A model generated the notes under the pieces. The model was not told the DNA's origin. It saw only the letters and a program-made list of their open reading frames with translations, and ran no database searches. The translations under genes were made by a program, and so were the position numbers. Source: Eudorina sp. 2006-703-Eu-15 (lineage: Eukaryota; Chlorophyta; Chlorophyceae; Chlamydomonadales; Volvocaceae). From it: 64,000 bases of DNA. Within the stretch, counting starts at the first letter, position 1, and each line of letters begins with the position of its first letter. Positions 58,801 through 64,000 of this stretch are shown here, one piece after another. The DNA lies in NCBI GenBank assembly GCA_003117195.1, contig BDSI01000003.1, positions 2,413,607-2,477,606 of the forward strand, read 5' to 3'.

Positions 58801-61800
58801 CCCCCGCCAGGCTGTGGAACCGTGGTGGGGGTGGTGACTGCCCAGCAACAGCAGGCGACGAAGCGCACCCCCATATGGCCACCGCACAGCCTTCCCGCTG
58901 CTTGCGAATTAATGCCCCCGACACCTTTACATGATGGCGGCCCCGCCTGCGTCAATTCACAAGCAGTACGGTCTCTCTGTGCCCCCCGCCAGGCTGTGGA
59001 ACCGTGGCGGGGTGGTGACTGCCCAGCAACAGCAGGCGACGAAGCGCACCCCCATATGGCCGCCGCACAGCCTTCCCGCTGCTTGCGAATTAATTCCCCC
59101 GACACCTTTACATGATGGCGGCCCCGTCTGCGTCAATTCGCAAGCAGTACGGTCTCGCTGTGCCCCCCCCCGCCAGGCTGTGGAACCGTGGCGGGGGTGG
59201 TGACGGCCCAGCAACAGCAGGCGACGAAGCGCACCCCCATATGGCCGCCGCACAGCCTTCCCGCTGCTTGCGAATTAATTCCCAACGACACCTGTACATG
59301 ATGGCGGCCCCGTCTGCGTCAATTCGCAAGCAGTACGGTCTCTCTGTGCCCCCCCCCCGCCAGGCTGTGGAACCGTGGCGGGGTGGTGACGGCCCAGCAC
59401 CAGCAGGCAATGAAGCGCACCCCCATATGGCCGCTGCACAGCCTTCCCGCTGCTTGCGAATTAATTCCCCCGACACCTTTACATGATGGCGGCCCCGTCT
59501 GCGTCAATTTGCAAGCAGTACGGTCTCTCTGTGCCCCCCCCCGCCAGGCTGTGGAACCGTGGCGGGGGTGGTGACGGCCCAGCAACAGCAGGTGACGAAG
59601 CGCACCCCCATATGGCCGCCGCACAGAATTCCCGCTGCTTGCGAATTAATTCCCCCGACACCTTTACATGATGGCGGGCCCGTCTGCGTCAATTCGCAAG
59701 CAGTACGGTCTCTCTGTGCCCCCCCGCCAGGCTGTGGAACCGTACGTGGCGGGGGTGGTGATGGCCCAGCAACAGCAGGTGACGAAGCGCACCCCCATAT
59801 GGCCGCCGCACAGCCTTCCCACTGCTTGCGAATTAATTCCCAACGACACCTTTACATGATGGCGGCCCCGTCTGCGTCAATTCGCAAGCAGTACGGTCTC
59901 TCTGTGCCCCCCCCCCCCGCCAGGCTGTGGAACCGTGGCGGGGGTGGTGACGGCCCAGCAACAGCAGGCGACGAAGTGCTCCCCCATATGGCCGCCGCAC
60001 AGCCTTCCCGCTGCTTGCGAATTCATTCCCCCGACACCTTTACATGATGGCGGCCCCGCCTGCGTCAATTTGCAAGCAGTACGGTCTCTCTGTGCCCCCC
60101 CCCGCCAGGCTGTGGAACCGTGGCGGGGTGGTGACGGCCCAGCAACAGCAGGTGACGAAGCGCACCCCCATATGGCCGCCGCACAGCCTTCCCGCTGCTG
60201 CGAATTAATTCCCAACGACACCTTTACATGATGGCGGCCCCGTCTGCGTCAATTTGCAAGCAGTACGGTCTCTCTGTGCCCCCCCGCCAGGCTGTGGAAC
60301 CGTGGCGGGGGTGGTGACGGCCCAGCACCAGCAGGTGACGAAGTGCACCCCCATATGGCCGCCGCACAGCCTTCCCGCTGCTGCGAATTAATTCCCAACG
60401 ACACCTTTACATGATGGCGGCCCCGTCTGCGTCAATTCGCAAGCAGTACGGTCTCTCTGTGCCCCCCCCCCCGCCAGGCTGTGGAACCGTGGCGGGGATG
60501 GTGACGGCCCAGCAACAGCAGGCGACGAAGTGCACCCCATATGGCCGCCGCACAGCCTTCCCGCTGCTTGCGAATTAATTCCCCCGACACCTTTACATGA
60601 TGGCGGCCTCGCCTGCGTCAATTCGCAAGCAGTACGGTCTCTCTGTGCCCCCCCCGCCAGGCTGTGGAACCGTGGCGGAGGTGGTGACGGCCCAGCAACA
60701 GCAGGCGACGAAGTGCACCCCCATATGGCCGCCGCACAGCCTTCCCGCTGCTTGCGAATTAATTCCCAACGACACCTTTACATGATGGCGGCCCCGTCTG
60801 CGTCAATTTGCAAGCAGTACGGTCTCTCTGTGCCCCCCCCCGCCAGGCTGTGGAACCGTGGCGGGGGTGGTGACGGCCCAGCAACAGCAGGTGACGAAGC
60901 GCACCCCCATATGGCCGCCGCACAGCCTTCCCGCTGCTTGCGAATTAATTCCCAACGACACCTTTACATGATGGCGGCCCCGCCTGCGTCGATTCGCAAG
61001 CAGTACGGTCTCTATGTGTCCCCCCCGCCAGGCTGTGGAACCGTACGTGCGGGGGTGGTGATGGCCCAGCACCAGCAGGCGACGAAGTGCACCCCCATAT
61101 GGCCGCCGCACAGCCTTCCCGCTGCTTGCGAATTAATTCCCACGACACCTTTACATGATGGCGGCCCCGCCTGCATCAATTCGCAAGCAGTACGGTCTCT
61201 CTGTGCCCCCCCCCCGCCAGGCTGTGGAACCGTGGCGGGGGTGGTGATGGCCCAGCAACAGCAGACGACGAAGTGCACCCCCATATGGCCGCCGCACAGC
61301 CTTCCCGCTGCTTGCGAATTAATTCCCCGACACCTTTACATGATGGCGGCCCCGCCTGCGTCAATTTAGTCAATTCGCAAGCAGTACGGTCTCTCTGTGC
61401 CCCCCCCCGCCAGGCTGTGGAACCGTGGCGGGGTGGTGATGGCCCATCAACAGCAGGCGACGAAGTGCACCCCCACGCATATGGCCGCCGCACAGCCTTC
61501 CCGCTGCTTGCGAATTAATTCCCACGACACCTTTACATGATGGCGGCCCCGTCTGCGTCAATTCGCAAGCAGTACGGTCTCTCTGTGCCCCCCCCGCCAG
61601 GCTGTGGAACCGTGGCGGGGTGGTGACGGCCCAGCAACAGCAGGCGACGAAGTGCACCCATATATGGCCGCCGCACAGCCTTCCGCTGCTTGCGAATTAA
61701 TTCCCCGACACCTTTACATGATGGCGGCCCCGCCTGCGTCAATTCGCAAGCAGTACGGTCTCTCTGTGCCCCCCCCCCGCCAGGCTGTGGAACCGTGGCG

Positions 61801-64000
61801 GGGGTGGTGACAGCATAGCAACAGCAGGCGACGAAGCGCACCCCCATATGGCCGCCACACAGCCTTCCCGCTGCTTGCGAATTAATTCCCAACGACACCT
61901 TTACATGATGGCGCCCCGTCTGCGTCAATTTGCAAGCAGTACGGTCTCTCTGTGCCCCCCCCCGCCAGGCTGTGGAACCGTGGCGGGGTGGTGACGGCCC
62001 AGCAACAGCAGGCGACGAAGTGCACCCCCATATGGCCGCCGCACAGCCTTCCCGCTGCTTGCGAATTAATTCCCAACGACACCTTTACATGATGGCGGCC
62101 CCGCCTGCGTCAATTCGCAAGCAGTACGGTCTCTCTGTGTCCCCCCCGCCAGGCTGTGGAACGTACGTGGCGGGGTGGTGACGGCCCAGCACCAGCAGGT
62201 GACGAAGTGCACCCCCATATGGCCGCCGCACAGCCTTCCCGCTGCTGCGAATAATTCCCAAACGACACCTTTACATGATGGCGGCCCCGTCTGCGTCAAT
62301 TCGCAAGCAGTACGGTCTCTCTGTGCCCCCCCCCCCCCCGCCAGGCTGTGGAACCGTGGCGGGGATGGTGACGGCCAGCAACAGCAGGCGACGAAGTGCA
62401 CCCCCATATGGCCGCCGCACAGCCTTCCCGCTGCTGCGAATTAATTCCCCCGACACCTTTACATGATGGCGGCCTCGCCTGCGTCAATTCGCAAGCAGTA
62501 CGGTCTCTCTGTGCCCCCCCGCCAGGCTGTGGAAACCGTGGCGGAGGTGGTGACGGCCCAGCAACAGCAGGCGACGAAGTGCACCCCATATGGCCGCCGC
62601 ACAGCCTTCCCGCTGCTTGCGAATTAATTCCCAACGACACCTTTACATGATGGCGGCCCCGTCTGCGTCAATTCGCAAGCAGTACGGTCTCTCTGTGCCC
62701 CCCCCCCCGCAGGCTGTGGAACCGTGGCGGGGTGGTGACGGCCCAGCAACAGCAGGCGACGAAGCGCACCCCATATGGCCGCCGCACAGCCTTCCCGCTG
62801 CTTGCGAATTAATTCCCCCGACACCTTTACATGATGGCGGCCCCGCCTGCGTCAATTCGCAAGCAGTACGGTCTCTCTGTGCCCCCCCCGCCAGGCTGTG
62901 GAACCGTGTGGCGGGGTGATGCCCAGCAACAGCAGGCGACGAAGTGCACCCCCATATGGCGCCGCACAGCCTTCCCGCTGCTTGCGAATTAATTCCCAAC
63001 GACACCTTTACATGATGGCGGCCCGTCTGCGTCAATTCGCAAGCAGTACGTCTCTCTGTGCCCCCCCCGCCAGGCTGTGGAACCGTGGCGGGGGTGGTGA
63101 CGGCCCAGCAACAGCAGGCGACGAAGTGCACCCATATATGGCCGCCGCACAGCCTTCCCGCTGCTGCGAATTAATTCCCCCGACACCTTTACATGATGGC
63201 GGCCCCGCCTGCGTCAATTCGCAAGCAGTACGGTCTCTCTGTGCCCCCCCCGCCAGGCTGTGGAACCGTGGCGGGGTGGTGACAGAGCAACAGCAGGCGA
63301 CGAAGCGCACCCCCATATGGCCGCCGCACAGCCTTCCCGCTGCTTGCGAATTAATTCCCCGACACCTTTACATGATGGCGGCCCCGTCTGCGTCAATTCG
63401 CAAGCAGTACGGTCTCTCTGTGCCCCCCCGCCAGGCTGTGGAACCGTGGCGGGGGTGGTGACGGCCAGCAACAGCAGGCGACGAAGTGCACCCCCATATG
63501 GCCGCCGCACAGCCTTCCCGCTGCTGCGAATTAATTCCCAACGACACCTTTACATGATGGCGGCCCCGCCTGCGTCAATTCGCAAGCAGTACGGTCTCTC
63601 TGTGTCCCCCCCCGCCAGGCTGTGGAACCGTACGTGCGGGGGTGTGACGGCCCAGCACAGCAGGCGACGAAGCACCCCCATATGGCCGCCGCACAGCCTT
63701 CCCGCTGCTGCGAATTAATTCCCCGACACCTTTACATGATGGCGGCCCCGCCTGCGTCAATTCGCAAGCAGTACGGTCTCTCTGTGCCCCCCCCCCCCCC
63801 CGCCAGGCTGTGGAACCGTGGCGGGGTGGTGACGGCCAGCAACAGCAGGCGACGAAGTGCACCCCCATATGGCCGCCGCACAGCCTTCCCGCTGCTTGCG
63901 AATTAATTCCCCCGACACCTTTACATGATGGCGGCCCGCCTGCGTCAATTCGCAAGCAGTACGGTCTCTCTGTGCCCCCCCGCCAGGCTGTGGAACCGTC
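52867..64000 (+). repeat. ~186-bp satellite, main array (about 60 monomers)
   Basis: Monomers of about 183-187 bp run without a break to the window end. Length differences come mainly from the C-homopolymer (about 6 to 18 C) before CGCCAGGCTGTGG. Variant classes include CAACAG/CACCAG, ATTCGC/ATTTGC/ATATGC before AAGCAGTACGG, CCCCCGAC/CCCAACGAC before ACCTTTACATG, and an extra CTG in GGCTGCTGTGG. Monomers are close to 62 codons, so open frames appear on both strands; these are not genes. Confidence 0.97.
54090..60030 (+). repeat. Higher-order repeat: two copies of a 16-monomer block
   Basis: Rare variants recur about 2.97 kb apart: GGCTGCTGTGG (54150 and 57130), GTGGCCCCCCGCC (55822 and 58797), TCTCGCTGTG (56181 and 59155), CAGAATTCCCGC (55542/56652 and 58517/59627), ATGGCGGGCCCG (56698 and 59670), CCGTACGTGG (56771 and 59742) and GAAGTGCTCCCCC (57006 and 59974). 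The order is kept, so the block was duplicated as a unit. A smaller two-monomer duplication lies at about 53.76-54.46 kb. Confidence 0.9.

Noticed and set aside
52855..63955. Dozens of 60-280-codon ORFs on both strands
   Set aside because: They are the satellite monomer (about 62 codons) read through; C-run length changes switch frames, and both strands are open at once.
49092..64000. Regular repeats that might suggest a CRISPR-like array
   Set aside because: The whole 186-bp unit is conserved with no unique spacers, and the genome is eukaryotic.

Overview
The window looks like nuclear DNA of a chlamydomonadalean (volvocine-type) green alga. It is GC-rich. Its genes are cut by many short GT-AG introns with good phase agreement, the protein-coding exons are rich in Ala/Gly/Gln low-complexity sequence, TGTAA polyadenylation signals follow some genes, and one gene belongs to an SGNH-esterase type that I know from this group. 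The species cannot be named from the sequence. All gene models were built by hand from splice sites, phase and protein similarity, not from transcripts.

The left half (1-31.5 kb) is gene-dense. A 9-exon gene on the minus strand (323-9338) encodes a giant low-complexity protein with about 40 EAAAR-type repeats. It is divergent, across 375 bp, from plastid aspartate-semialdehyde dehydrogenase (9714-12877, plus). A CAXIP4/SREK1IP1-like CCHC zinc-knuckle protein follows (14690-16801, plus); its charged C-terminal repeat carries two single-base G-tract deletions. An Mpv17/PMP22 membrane protein (19503-20542, minus) is divergent from a large J-domain gene (21124-29203, plus). That gene combines a DnaJ domain, a Gly-rich segment, an Asp-rich segment, a fibronectin-III-like domain, poly-Pro and RGG, a ubiquitin-interacting motif and a polyQ tail. 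A small coiled-coil protein gene (30799-31487, minus) comes next.

The middle (31.5-49 kb) is sparse. It holds an 11-exon secreted SGNH/GDSL-like hydrolase (35082-40838, plus) with a 28-bp minisatellite in intron 7, an interstitial (TTTAGGG)3 tract, a 144-bp tandem duplication, and a pair of 265-bp inverted repeats (42452-42716 and 48438-48702). The inverted repeats bracket about 5.7 kb that contains a degenerate PHD finger and a 67-bp minisatellite, so this may be a decayed DNA transposon.

The right end (49.1-64 kb) is a tandem satellite with a monomer of about 186 bp and a C-homopolymer of variable length. A block of 16 monomers (about 2.97 kb) is duplicated, giving a higher-order repeat at about 54.1-60.0 kb. 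A truncated Ty3/gypsy chromovirus (49756-52866, minus) sits inside the satellite with a 5-bp target duplication, CTGTG. Its broken 5' side is capped by (CCCTAAA)3. Together these suggest a heterochromatic, pericentromeric or subtelomeric block next to ordinary genes. Past 60 kb the monomers gain many one-base deletions, which looks like an unpolished contig end.

The genes do not form a pathway. They are housekeeping (amino-acid synthesis, RNA metabolism, organelle membrane, chaperone) and lineage-specific genes beside a repeat block.
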